The notes beneath the pieces are model-generated. The model worked only from the letters and a program-made list of their open reading frames with translations. It was not told the DNA's origin and made no database searches. Below are positions 35,240 through 42,834 of a stretch of 64,000 nucleotides of DNA, piece after piece. The stretch lies in NCBI GenBank assembly GCA_964428355.1, contig CAYRYU010000005.1, forward strand, positions 77,616-141,615, in the 5' to 3' direction. The translations under genes and the position numbers were made by a program. The DNA is from CAYRYU01 sp964428355. Lineage in GTDB: Bacteria > Muiribacteriota > Ozemobacteria > Ozemobacterales > Ozemobacteraceae. How positions within the stretch are numbered: position 1 is the first letter of the stretch; every line of letters starts with the position of its first letter.

Positions 35240-35785
35240 GTGGACATCATGAAGGCCAAATGGTATGTGATCCATACCCATTCCGGCTCCGAGTACAAGG
35301 TGAAAGCCAACCTGGAACACCGGGTCGAGCTGCTTGGAAAGCAGAACAGCATTTTTGAAGTCCTGGTTCCCACCGAGAATGCCGAACGGGTCCAGGATGG
35401 AGAGCGGGTAACCCAGAAACGGAAGATCTATCCCGGTTATGTCCTCGTCCAAATGGACATGGACGACGACACCTGGACCGTCGTGAAAAACACTCCGGGC
35501 GTCACCGGCTTCGTCGGACTCGGCGACAAACCCACACCCCTCCATGAAAAGGAAGCCCAGAGCGTCCTTCGGGCGGCGGGAATCGGGCCGCAGCGCTCTC
35601 CCGCCATGACCCCCATCGGTTTCTCCGAGGGCCAGACCGTGAAGATCATCGACGGCCCCTTCACCGATTTCATCGGAGTGATCAAGGAAATCAACCAGGA
35701 AAAGAGGAAGGCCAAGATTCTGGTCTTCATTTTCGGCCGCGACACCGCGATCGAAGTCGATCTCATTCAGCTCGAAGAAGCGTAA
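35240..35785 (+). CDS. nusG: Transcription termination/antitermination factor NusG
   Basis: The 181-residue protein has the NGN domain (KWYVIHTHSGSEYKVKANLE ... KRKIYPGYVLVQM) and a C-terminal KOW domain (EGQTVKIIDGPFTDFIGVIK). NusG binds RNA polymerase and couples it to Rho or the ribosome. The GTG at 35240 has GAGGT 6 bases away; the ATG at 35249 is the alternative and would drop three residues. Confidence 0.97.
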   Translation: MDIMKAKWYVIHTHSGSEYKVKANLEHRVELLGKQNSIFEVLVPTENAERVQDGERVTQKRKIYPGYVLVQMDMDDDTWTVVKNTPGVTGFVGLGDKPTPLHEKEAQSVLRAAGIGPQRSPAMTPIGFSEGQTVKIIDGPFTDFIGVIKEINQEKRKAKILVFIFGRDTAIEVDLIQLEEA

Positions 35786-35803
35786 TAACAAGGAGTTTGA
35801 CCT

Positions 35804-36232
35804 ATGGCCAAGAAAGTTGCCGCACTCGTTAAATTGCAGATTCCCGCCGGCAAGGCGAATCCGGCCCCCCCGGTCGGTCCGGCTCTTGGCCAGCATGGTG
35901 TCAACATCATGGACTTCTGCAAGAACTTCAACTCCCGGACGCAGAAGGAAGGGGATTCCATCATCCCCGTCGTGATCACGATCTACAGCGACAGGTCCTA
36001 TTCCTTCATCACCCGGACCCCGCCCGTCGCATTCCTTCTGAAGAAAGCCGCGAAGCTCGAGAAGGGGAACGCGACCCCAGGCCGGACAAAGCAGGGAAAG
36101 GTCACCCTCGCCCAGGTCAAGGAGATCGCCCAGAAGAAAATGCCCGATCTGACTGCCGCAAGCATCGAGGCCGCCATCAAGACGGTCAAGGGAACCGCGC
36201 GGTCGATGGGTCTTGAGGTCGTGGACAAATGA
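35804..36232 (+). CDS. rplK: 50S ribosomal protein L11
   Basis: The 142-residue protein matches L11 in length, with VKLQIPAGKANPAPPVGPAL, GQHGVNIMDFCKNFN and the C-terminal rRNA-binding KMPDLTAASIEAAIKTVKGTARSMG. L11 forms the GTPase-associated stalk base. AAGGAG precedes the ATG. It is followed by the hairpin repeat array and scaffold gap rather than directly by rplA. Confidence 0.98.
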   Translation: MAKKVAALVKLQIPAGKANPAPPVGPALGQHGVNIMDFCKNFNSRTQKEGDSIIPVVITIYSDRSYSFITRTPPVAFLLKKAAKLEKGNATPGRTKQGKVTLAQVKEIAQKKMPDLTAASIEAAIKTVKGTARSMGLEVVDK

Positions 36233-36244
36233 CCCACGAACTCG

Positions 36245-36349
36245 GTCAGCAGCAGCTTGCACAGCGTCAGCGAGAGCTGACACGGCGTCAGCAGTAGCTG
36301 ACTCGGCGTCAGCAGTAGCTGACTCGGCGTCAGCAGTAGCTGACACGGC
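36245..36349 (+). repeat. Five 21-bp tandem hairpin units between rplK and rplA
   Basis: Units start at 36245, 36266, 36287, 36308 and 36329. Units 3-5 are near identical; units 1 and 2 are diverged. Units 2-5 each hold a perfect hairpin, GTCAGC-AGTA-GCTGAC (GTCAGC-GAGA-GCTGAC in unit 2, a GNRA-type loop). The array lies in the untranslated space just before the rplA ribosome site. Confidence 0.92.
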
Positions 36350-36392
36350 GTCGGGTTTTACCGGCGTTCAATCACTGAAGAAAGGAGGACAG

Positions 36393-36492
36393 NNNNNNNN
36401 NNNNNNNNNNNNNNNNNNNNNNNNNNNNNNNNNNNNNNNNNNNNNNNNNNNNNNNNNNNNNNNNNNNNNNNNNNNNNNNNNNNNNNNNNNNN
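36393..36492. other. Scaffold gap of 100 N flanked by identical 55-bp ends
   Basis: The 55 bases left of the gap (36338-36392) are identical to the 55 bases right of it (36493-36547). The two contigs therefore overlap, and 100 N is a nominal filler. The true rplK-rplA spacer is probably about 155 bases shorter than shown, unless more 21-bp units are missing. The rest of 36233-36551 holds the hairpin array and the rplA ribosome site and no gene. Confidence 0.9.
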
Positions 36493-36551
36493 AGCTGACA
36501 CGGCGTCGGGTTTTACCGGCGTTCAATCACTGAAGAAAGGAGGACAGGGAA

Positions 36552-37271
36552 ATGCCGAAACACTCCAAGCGTTTTTCAACACTGGCTTCAAAGCACCAGG
36601 TTCCGGGTAAGCTTCTGCCCTCTCTGGAAGCTTTCACGATGGTGAAGACCTGCGCGACCGCCAAGTTCGATGAAACCATCGATGTCAGCGTCCGCACCGG
36701 GCTCGATCCGAAGTATGCGGATCAACAGCTCAGGGGCAGCGTCGTTCTTCCCCACGGAATCGGTAAAACCACCCGGGTCGTCGTTTTCGCAGCGGGCGAG
36801 AAGGCGAAGGAAGCCGAGGGCGCGGGAGCAGACTTCGTGGGCGCCCAGGATCTGGTCGCCAAGATCGAAGGAGGCTGGACGGATTTCGATGCCGCCGTCG
36901 CTACACCCGACATGATGAAGTTCGTCGGGAAGCTCGGCCGCATTCTCGGACCCCGCAACCTGATGCCCAATCCCAAAGTCGGGACGGTCACCCAGGACAT
37001 CGGGAAAGTGGTCACCGAGTTGAAATCCGGAAAAGTGCAGTATCGTGTCGAAAAGGCCGGGATCATCCATTCGGTGATCGGAAAGGCTTCTTTCGGGCCG
37101 CAGAAGCTGCACGAAAACTTCCTGGCCTTTTTCCAGGCGATCCTGAAGGCGAAGCCTTCCGGCGCCAAGGGCACCTACATCAAATCCTGCACCGTCAGTT
37201 CCACAATGGGCCCCGGGTTCGACCTTGACACCAATTCCGCCCGGGCCGAGGTGGAAAAGACTTCAGTCTGA
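36552..37271 (+). CDS. rplA: 50S ribosomal protein L1
   Basis: The 239-residue protein is a normal L1: SLEAFTMVKTCATAKFDETI, LPHGIGKTTRVVVFA, the signature GRILGPRNLMPNPKVGTVT, and a C-terminal GAKGTYIKSCTVSSTMGPG. L1 forms the mobile stalk near the E site and in many bacteria represses its own operon by binding mRNA. AAAGGAGG lies 12 bases upstream. Confidence 0.98.
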   Translation: MPKHSKRFSTLASKHQVPGKLLPSLEAFTMVKTCATAKFDETIDVSVRTGLDPKYADQQLRGSVVLPHGIGKTTRVVVFAAGEKAKEAEGAGADFVGAQDLVAKIEGGWTDFDAAVATPDMMKFVGKLGRILGPRNLMPNPKVGTVTQDIGKVVTELKSGKVQYRVEKAGIIHSVIGKASFGPQKLHENFLAFFQAILKAKPSGAKGTYIKSCTVSSTMGPGFDLDTNSARAEVEKTSV

Positions 37272-37290
37272 TCTTTCCAATCACAGGTTT

Positions 37291-37349
37291 CTGGTCAAAG
37301 ACCGCAGGTCGTTCTTGTTAAAGGCTGATTGCCAGCCTGCCGAGACCGG
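37291..37349 (+). ncRNA. L10 leader (autoregulatory mRNA element)
   Basis: Between rplA and rplJ, nested stems GGTC/GACC, GCAGG (37304-37308)/CCTGC (37336-37340) and GGCT/AGCC enclose a TTCTTGTTAAA loop, followed by CGAG. This matches the L10-leader family bound by L10(L12)4 to repress rplJ-rplL. It ends 20 bases before an attenuator hairpin. Confidence 0.8.
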
Positions 37350-37370
37350 GAAATCGCATCGAATCATCGA

Positions 37371-37408
37371 GGGTTTCCGGATCGGTATTCGGAAACCCTT
37401 TTTATTTT
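37371..37408 (+). terminator. Attenuator hairpin before rplJ
   Basis: GGGTTTCCG pairs with CGGAAACCC (9 bp, 10-base loop), followed by TTTTTATTTT. It lies between the L10 leader and the rplJ ribosome site, so binding of L10 to the leader could control read-through into rplJ-rplL. Confidence 0.85.
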
Positions 37409-37432
37409 GGTCGCAAAGGAGGTGAAACAAAA

Positions 37433-37969
37433 ATGCGTGATATTTCCAACAAGGAGAAATACGTCGAGTTCTTCCAGGACAAGCTGAGCAAGGCAAAGGT
37501 TCTCGTTCTTTCCAGCTGTGAAGGAGTGACCGTCGACCAGATGACCGCCCTGCGGAAAAACATCCGGCAGACGGGGGACGAGATCAGGGTCGTGAAGAAC
37601 ACCCTTGTCAAGCGAGCTCTACACAACCTGAACATCAAGGATCTCGACAAGTACATGGAGGGTTCGACCGCTGTGACCTTCGGGTACAGCGATCCTGTCG
37701 CACCGGTCAAAACCCTTTTCGATTTTGCGGGGAAAGCCCAGAAGTTCGTGTTCAAGGCCGGCTTCATGCAGGAGAAACTCCTGTCGGTCAAGGAACTCGA
37801 AACCCTCTCCAAGCTCCCCGGACGAACCCAGCTGCTGAGCATGCTGCTCTCCACCATGGTCGGCCCCATCCGGAACATGCTTTCCGTATGCCAAGGTCCC
37901 ATCCGCAAGCTGGTCTACGCTCTCCAGGCAATCAAGGAAAAGAAGGAAAAAGCCGGCCAGGCCGGTTGA
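37433..37969 (+). CDS. rplJ: 50S ribosomal protein L10
   Basis: The 178-residue protein starts MRDISNKEKYVEFFQDKLSK and has the L10 core EGVTVDQMTALRKNIRQ ... IRVVKNTLVKRAL and a long C-terminal helix (IRKLVYALQAIKEKKEKAGQ) that docks L7/L12 dimers. AAAGGAGGTGAAAC precedes the ATG. Its expression is probably controlled by the leader and attenuator just upstream. Confidence 0.97.
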   Translation: MRDISNKEKYVEFFQDKLSKAKVLVLSSCEGVTVDQMTALRKNIRQTGDEIRVVKNTLVKRALHNLNIKDLDKYMEGSTAVTFGYSDPVAPVKTLFDFAGKAQKFVFKAGFMQEKLLSVKELETLSKLPGRTQLLSMLLSTMVGPIRNMLSVCQGPIRKLVYALQAIKEKKEKAGQAG

Positions 37970-37972
37970 GAC

Positions 37973-37987
37973 GCGGGATTTTCCCGC
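37973..37987 (+). other. Small hairpin between rplJ and rplL
   Basis: GCGGGA-TTT-TCCCGC is a 6-bp hairpin without a strong T-run. Its position just before the rplL ribosome site suggests a processing site or a partial pause that helps raise L7/L12 output over L10. Confidence 0.4.
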
Positions 37988-38022
37988 ATTTGAACTGAAC
38001 GAACATCATAAGGAGTTTGAAA

Positions 38023-38394
<372 letters not shown>

Positions 38395-38416
38395 TATTCG
38401 GATCGCGAAAGATCCA

Positions 38417-38449
38417 AAGGGGCGGGTTTCGACCCGCCCTTTTTCTTTT
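38417..38449 (+). terminator. Intrinsic terminator of the rpl operon
   Basis: GGGCGGGT-TTCG-ACCCGCCC (8-bp stem, UUCG loop, 38420-38439) followed by TTTTTCTTTT ends the ribosomal operon. Confidence 0.95.
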
Positions 38450-38462
38450 CCCGCCCTCGGAG

Positions 38463-38503
38463 CCACCACAAAGATACCAAGCACACAAAGGGCACGAAGA
38501 AAC
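38463..38503. repeat. ACCACGAAG-type degenerate repeat, copy 1
   Basis: Starts CCACCACAAAGATACCAAG. It matches copy 3 at 63597 at about 32 of 41 positions, and the larE-tail copy at 38583-38632 is its relative in the opposite orientation. Short AAG-bearing blocks recur every 8-10 bases. I recall such repeats from several environmental bacteria but have not searched. Confidence 0.6.
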
Positions 38504-38539
38504 AGATTATGCTCCGAAAGGGGTTTCTGTCGCCTTGTC

Positions 38540-39418
38540 TCAGGCGTTTTTTTTGCCTTCGGGCTTTTTCCTGGAGGGTCTTGTTTTCTTCACGGTCTTT
38601 GCGGTCTTTTTGTCCCTGGTTTCTTCGTGGTGATCCCCCGCTTCGGGGTTCATGCTTCCGCGACGATATCCTTCGAGGTCCAGGGTTACGAACCTGAACC
38701 CCAGGGCCTTGATCCTCCCAACCATGGACCGAAGCACGGGCAGACTCCCGCCAAGACACTTGGGATCGAGCTCGATCCGGGCGAGATCCCCGTGATGTCT
38801 CAATCTGACCCCGGAAAGACCCACGCCGCCGAGGATCCTTTCCCCTTTCTCAACCTGTGCAAGCCTTTCCTTCGAAATTGGAACCCCGCAACTGATACGA
38901 GTCGCAAGACAGGCTTGCGGAGCACGGATGAACCCTTCGGCATTCCAGAGTACAAGGCTCTTTCGGATAAGGTCTTTGGAGAAGCCGGCATCAAGAAGTG
39001 GACTACGAATTCCCAGTTCATCCATAGCCCTCCTTCCCGGACGGAAATCATCGAGATCGTCGGTGTTCGACCCCTCGCAGATGACCCAGGACTCGGGAGC
39101 GACCTTGGAAATGACCTGGAAAATGGTTTTCTTGCACCAGTAGCATCGATCCGGGGGGTTCATCCGGGAGAAATCGGTTTCAAGAACGGGAACATCCAGA
39201 ATTTCAAGCTCGAGCCCGAAATCGCGGGCCAGCGAAATGGCATTCTCTGATTCCCGGGAAGAAATGAACTCAGACCTGACGAACACGCATTTTGCCGACC
39301 CGGGTTTGAACCTTGCCGCGGCCAGAGCAAGAAAACCGCTGTCCATGCCTCCCGAGTAGGCGGTAACGATTCCCGGGAACGCTCCGAGCATCCCCTCGAG
39401 TGTCTCCAGTTCCTTCAT
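38540..39418 (-). CDS. larE: LarE-type sulfur transferase with repeat-derived tail
   Basis: LarE uses ATP to activate and sulfurate the pyridinium dicarboxylate precursor of the nickel-pincer cofactor. The 292-residue protein has the PP-loop AYSGGMDSGFLALA (20-33), EGSNTDDLDDFRPG, RCYWCKKTIF and ACLATRISCG; the last two hold the Cys residues expected to donate sulfur or hold an iron-sulfur cluster. No larA, larB or larC is nearby. The last ~32 residues are Lys/Glu/Thr-rich and are encoded by a copy of the ACCACGAAG repeat (38583-38632), so they are probably not part of the enzyme fold. Divergent from clostripain 2. Confidence 0.85.
   Translation of the reverse strand: MKELETLEGMLGAFPGIVTAYSGGMDSGFLALAAARFKPGSAKCVFVRSEFISSRESENAISLARDFGLELEILDVPVLETDFSRMNPPDRCYWCKKTIFQVISKVAPESWVICEGSNTDDLDDFRPGRRAMDELGIRSPLLDAGFSKDLIRKSLVLWNAEGFIRAPQACLATRISCGVPISKERLAQVEKGERILGGVGLSGVRLRHHGDLARIELDPKCLGGSLPVLRSMVGRIKALGFRFVTLDLEGYRRGSMNPEAGDHHEETRDKKTAKTVKKTRPSRKKPEGKKNA
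38583..38632 (-). repeat. ACCACGAAG-type repeat forming the larE tail, copy 2
   Basis: Read on the minus strand it starts CACCACGAAGAAACCAGGGAC, matching copy 3 at about 18 of the first 21 positions, then continues with further AAG-bearing blocks. It encodes the segment around HHEETRDKKTAKTVKKT of LarE. Confidence 0.6.
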
Positions 39419-39470
39419 GGCACCCTCCGGAAAACGAGTCTACCAGGGCTCACGCCAATTTTCCAGCCTG

Positions 39471-39479
39471 TGCTATACT
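39471..39479 (+). promoter_or_regulatory. Extended -10 promoter of clostripain 2
   Basis: TGCTATACT is an extended -10 element about 33 bases before the start codon. No clear -35 is present. Confidence 0.55.
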
Positions 39480-39511
39480 TTTCCCAGGTCCTGCCATACA
39501 GGAGGGAAAGA

Positions 39512-40786
39512 ATGCGTTTCATCAGAGCCATTTTGTGTATCCTGCTCGTTTTCTCCGCAGGAAGTTGCCTGGCATTGAACGAGTGGACGATGCTGGTCTA
39601 TCTCTGCGGGGACGACAACGATTCCGCTGACCTTGAGGAAAACCAGGTCCGGGACCTCCTGGAAATGTCGAGCGTGGGTTCCCGGCAGGGGTTCGAGATC
39701 ATCGTTCAGGCCGATCGCAGCAAAAAACTTAGTGAGTTCCTGAAAAGCCAGTATGCCGATCCCGATTACAGCGGGGCAAAACGGTATCGGGTAACCAAAG
39801 ACAAGTGGGAGGTGGAGGCGAAGCTCGGGGAGATCAACACGGGATCCCCCTACGCCCTCTGGGATATGCTCAAATGGGCCGCGGAAAAGCACCCGGCGAA
39901 GCATTACTGCCTCATCGTCAACTCCCATGGAAGCGGCATCTTCTCCTGGCGCGGAGAAGGCAACACGAGTGACCCGAACCCGGGAAAGGTCAGTTTCGAT
40001 CCGGGCCGTTTCATCTCCTACGATGACACGGACAACGATTGCCTGACGGTCTTCGAGGTCGCGGTGGTGCTGAAGGCTTTCCGCGAGAAGCTCAATGGAG
40101 GCCGGAAACTTGACCTGATCGGCTTCGACGCATGCATGGCATCGATGGTGGAAGCGCTATACCAGCTTCGGGACGGGGTCGACGTGATGGTGGCCAACCC
40201 CTCCCTGACCCCGGGAACGGGGTTCCAGTATGACGGTATTGCCCGGGGCATCGCGGGGAATCTTTCCATCACTTCCGAGGCCCTCGCCGAAGTGATCACG
40301 AAGACCTTCATCGACAGCGTTCACAGCAATCCCAAGGCGCAGATCCTGACCGCATGGAGAACGAGCCGGGTACAGGAGCTCGTATTCGCTCTGAACAATC
40401 TTTCGATTTCCCTCCTTGCCGCCATGAAGGAGACTGGAAAAGGGTTCGGGCTCTCGAATCTGACCACCTACGGCGGGTCCAACCTCTACTGGGATCTGGG
40501 CCGGATACTTCGGGCCCTCCAGGCGTCGGATGCCGACTTCAACGGTGCGGGTAACCGTCAGGTGATCGTCCAGCAGGCCGCAGAGGCATTCGAAGCGATG
40601 AAAGCGACCCGGGTTTCCCTCTGGTACGACGGGGATTTCGCCGAGAAGAAGGTCGGCGGAATCGCGGTCGCATGGCCCGAGCCCGACAAGTACAAATCCT
40701 ACAGGGCCTTCTACAAGGCCCTCGATTTTTCCCAGGCGACGACATGGGATGAGATGCTTGACCGCCGGGAACTGGGAATGAAGTGA
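39512..40786 (+). CDS. Exported clostripain-family (C11) cysteine peptidase, short form
   Basis: The 424-residue protein starts MRFIRAILCILLVFSAGSCL with a signal peptide; the Cys19 context (AGSC) lacks the Leu/Val expected at -3 of a lipobox, so lipidation is doubtful. The peptidase domain has TMLVYLCGDDNDSADLE, catalytic His139 in NSHGSG and Cys208 in GFDACMA. Unlike the larger clostripain at 26-28.7 kb it has no added C-terminal domains. The start follows GGAGGGAAAG. It stands as a single gene, divergent from larE and convergent with the barrel gene. Confidence 0.9.
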   Translation: MRFIRAILCILLVFSAGSCLALNEWTMLVYLCGDDNDSADLEENQVRDLLEMSSVGSRQGFEIIVQADRSKKLSEFLKSQYADPDYSGAKRYRVTKDKWEVEAKLGEINTGSPYALWDMLKWAAEKHPAKHYCLIVNSHGSGIFSWRGEGNTSDPNPGKVSFDPGRFISYDDTDNDCLTVFEVAVVLKAFREKLNGGRKLDLIGFDACMASMVEALYQLRDGVDVMVANPSLTPGTGFQYDGIARGIAGNLSITSEALAEVITKTFIDSVHSNPKAQILTAWRTSRVQELVFALNNLSISLLAAMKETGKGFGLSNLTTYGGSNLYWDLGRILRALQASDADFNGAGNRQVIVQQAAEAFEAMKATRVSLWYDGDFAEKKVGGIAVAWPEPDKYKSYRAFYKALDFSQATTWDEMLDRRELGMK

Positions 40787-40815
40787 TCCCCTGATTTGAT
40801 CCCCCGAGGCGGTAT

Positions 40816-42144
40816 TCAGAGGAACCGCCGGAAAATCACCCCGATTCCATCGGGAAATGCCCCGAACTCGGACCCCGGGACCACCCGGTTTCCCATTCCG
40901 GAAGGGCGTTTCCCCGCCTTGATCCATGCGAAGACGGCGAGATCGGAGTTGTCCCCGGTGTTGAACGTGACCTTGGGCTGAATCAGGGAAGAACCGTCCA
41001 CTGAATTGAAGATCAGGTTCACGTCCCCCGCGGTCAAGGGGTCGAGCTCCTTGTGAACGGTCAGAATCCCGTATCGGGCGGCTCCAAGGAAGGTCCAGCC
41101 TTCGGTGAACGGGGAATCCATTGCCGCCCGGGAAAGGTCTGCAGCCCGTCTCACCCCGAAATCCTGGTACATCCAGCCGATCCCGCATTTGAGCCCGGGT
41201 CGGATTTCCTTCTCGAGCCCTGCAACCCAGGAGAGGGCAAACCGGGAATCGCCCCCCCAGAAGGCCTCGCGGCGCGGCAGCCTCTGAAAGAACCCCGCTT
41301 CCCCCCACAAGGTGATCCGGTTCTTCTCGCCTTCCCAGGCTAGACCCGCGAAACTCCGGTACCGGAAACGCCCACCCAGCAGCTCGAAGTCGATTCCCGA
41401 TACTGTGCGGCGCAGTCGTCCGATCAGGGCATTCTCCGAAGGTTCCCTCGAAATCGCGGAAATGACTTCGGCCTCGCCCGATGTCCCCATCCCGGTCCTG
41501 ACCCGGAGAGCGTCCACCCCGGGCTTGTAGGATGCATCGAGATACCCGGGATGGAATGGGGCTATCACGTCCAGTATCCCCACGAAATGGCTTGTACCGA
41601 GACTGATCGGCTGACGTCCGAGATCGACATCCCAGCGTCCAGCTCTCCAGGAAAGGTCGAATCGCTCGATCGAACCCTGGACAGAGGTATGGTCCCCACT
41701 GAGCGGTGTGGACCGGAGGATCCACCTTTTGAAGCCGTCCGCGGCCCCGGAGACCCCACCCCATCCGCTCCCCGAAACGCTGTCGATTTTCTCCGAATTG
41801 TACAATGCCGATATCTCCCCCTCGATCGAGGCCTTCAGGTCACGCCCGGACCACCTGGTCCAGACCCGGGCGAGGCCCTGGAATCCCCTTCCCGAGTCGT
41901 TCCGGGTCAGGCGGGAGGCCGAAAATGCGCGTGGAAACCGCTGCAACTGTATGATCTCCCGGAAAGCGATTCCGCTCTCGTTTGTCGTTCCCTGGGCGAG
42001 GAGGATCCTTCCACCCGAAACCAGGGTGACAAAAAGGATGGCGAAAACCCCCGTCAGGAAAACCCCTCTGGTCATCCGGGGAAATTGCCTTCTCCGCGGG
42101 TTTCCGGGAGACGAACCCCCGAACATCGGGTCAGCGGGTTTCAT
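40816..42144 (-). CDS. Outer-membrane beta-barrel protein of the Lol-like operon
   Basis: The 442-residue protein has an N-terminal hydrophobic signal (MTRGVFLTGVFAILFVTLVS, residues 24-43) and a body of alternating amphipathic strands typical of a porin-like barrel (for example WDVDLGRQPISLGTSHFVG, ITLWGEAGFFQRL), ending in aromatic GVIFRRFL. An alternative start at residue 24 (42075) would remove a non-hydrophobic leader. The ATG at 42144 overlaps the ATPase stop by 14 bases. It is the last gene of the TetR operon and may be the outer-membrane end of that system. Family not recognised. Confidence 0.78.
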   Translation of the reverse strand: MKPADPMFGGSSPGNPRRRQFPRMTRGVFLTGVFAILFVTLVSGGRILLAQGTTNESGIAFREIIQLQRFPRAFSASRLTRNDSGRGFQGLARVWTRWSGRDLKASIEGEISALYNSEKIDSVSGSGWGGVSGAADGFKRWILRSTPLSGDHTSVQGSIERFDLSWRAGRWDVDLGRQPISLGTSHFVGILDVIAPFHPGYLDASYKPGVDALRVRTGMGTSGEAEVISAISREPSENALIGRLRRTVSGIDFELLGGRFRYRSFAGLAWEGEKNRITLWGEAGFFQRLPRREAFWGGDSRFALSWVAGLEKEIRPGLKCGIGWMYQDFGVRRAADLSRAAMDSPFTEGWTFLGAARYGILTVHKELDPLTAGDVNLIFNSVDGSSLIQPKVTFNTGDNSDLAVFAWIKAGKRPSGMGNRVVPGSEFGAFPDGIGVIFRRFL

Positions 42145-42814
42145 CGGAATCGACCTTGCCGTCCTTGAGGCGGATCACCCGCGAAGCCGTCTGAATCACG
42201 CGTTGGTCGTGGGAGCTGAAGAGGAATGTGACGCCCTTCCCACGGTTCAGGTCCTTCATTATCGCCAGCAGGGAAAGAGCGCTCTCCGAATCGAGGTTGG
42301 CGGTGGGTTCGTCCGCCAGCACGATAGCGGGCTTTCCGACGATCGCCCTTGCGACTGCGACCCTCTGCTGCTGCCCGCCGCTGAGTTTGGCGGGGAACCG
42401 GTTTTCGAGGCCTTTCAGGCCCAGATCCTCGAACAGGGGAAGAATCATCTGCGGATGGCTGTCGGGGGCAACACCCTGGATCTGGAGTATCAACTGGACG
42501 TTCTCGTAGGCTGTCAACACGGGGACGAGGTTGTAGGCCTGGAAGACGAAACCGATCTTCCTCAGCCGGAGGCTCGTCAGCTGGTCATCGGTCTTGTCCC
42601 TCGTGGTCATACCGTCGAGGAGGATTTCCCCTTCGTCGGGACGGTCGAGACCCCCGATGAGGTTCAGGAGGGTGGTCTTCCCGCTACCCGAAGGCCCTGC
42701 AAGGACCGCGAAATCCCCCTGGCGAAGGTCGAACGTGACGTTGTCGACCGCCCTGATCACGAACTCCCCTTCGGAATACCGTCTGGTTGCCTGTTTGATT
42801 TCCACCGCGTTCAT
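42131..42814 (-). CDS. ABC transporter ATPase, LolD/MacB type
   Basis: The 227-residue cytoplasmic ATPase has Walker A GPSGSGKTTLLN, Q-loop VFQAYNLVPVLTAYEN, signature LSGGQQQRVAVARAI and Walker B IVLADEPTANLDS. This is the type VII (MacB/LolD) class that works with FtsX-fold permeases as a mechanotransmitter rather than a channel transporter. Two such permease genes lie directly upstream, so a LolCDE-like complex that moves lipoproteins or other lipophilic cargo from the inner membrane is likely. Confidence 0.93.
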   Translation of the reverse strand: MNAVEIKQATRRYSEGEFVIRAVDNVTFDLRQGDFAVLAGPSGSGKTTLLNLIGGLDRPDEGEILLDGMTTRDKTDDQLTSLRLRKIGFVFQAYNLVPVLTAYENVQLILQIQGVAPDSHPQMILPLFEDLGLKGLENRFPAKLSGGQQQRVAVARAIVGKPAIVLADEPTANLDSESALSLLAIMKDLNRGKGVTFLFSSHDQRVIQTASRVIRLKDGKVDSDETR

Positions 42815-42834
42815 CGGTTCCCTCCCGGTCCTGC

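Noticed and set aside
36213..36533. ORF running through the hairpin array and the N gap
   Set aside because: It consists of the translated 21-bp repeat and undefined bases; the region is untranslated space between rplK and rplA.
40157..41764. 535-residue minus-strand ORF
   Set aside because: Spans clostripain 2 antisense and the barrel gene in another frame; Arg/Gly/Pro-rich shadow.
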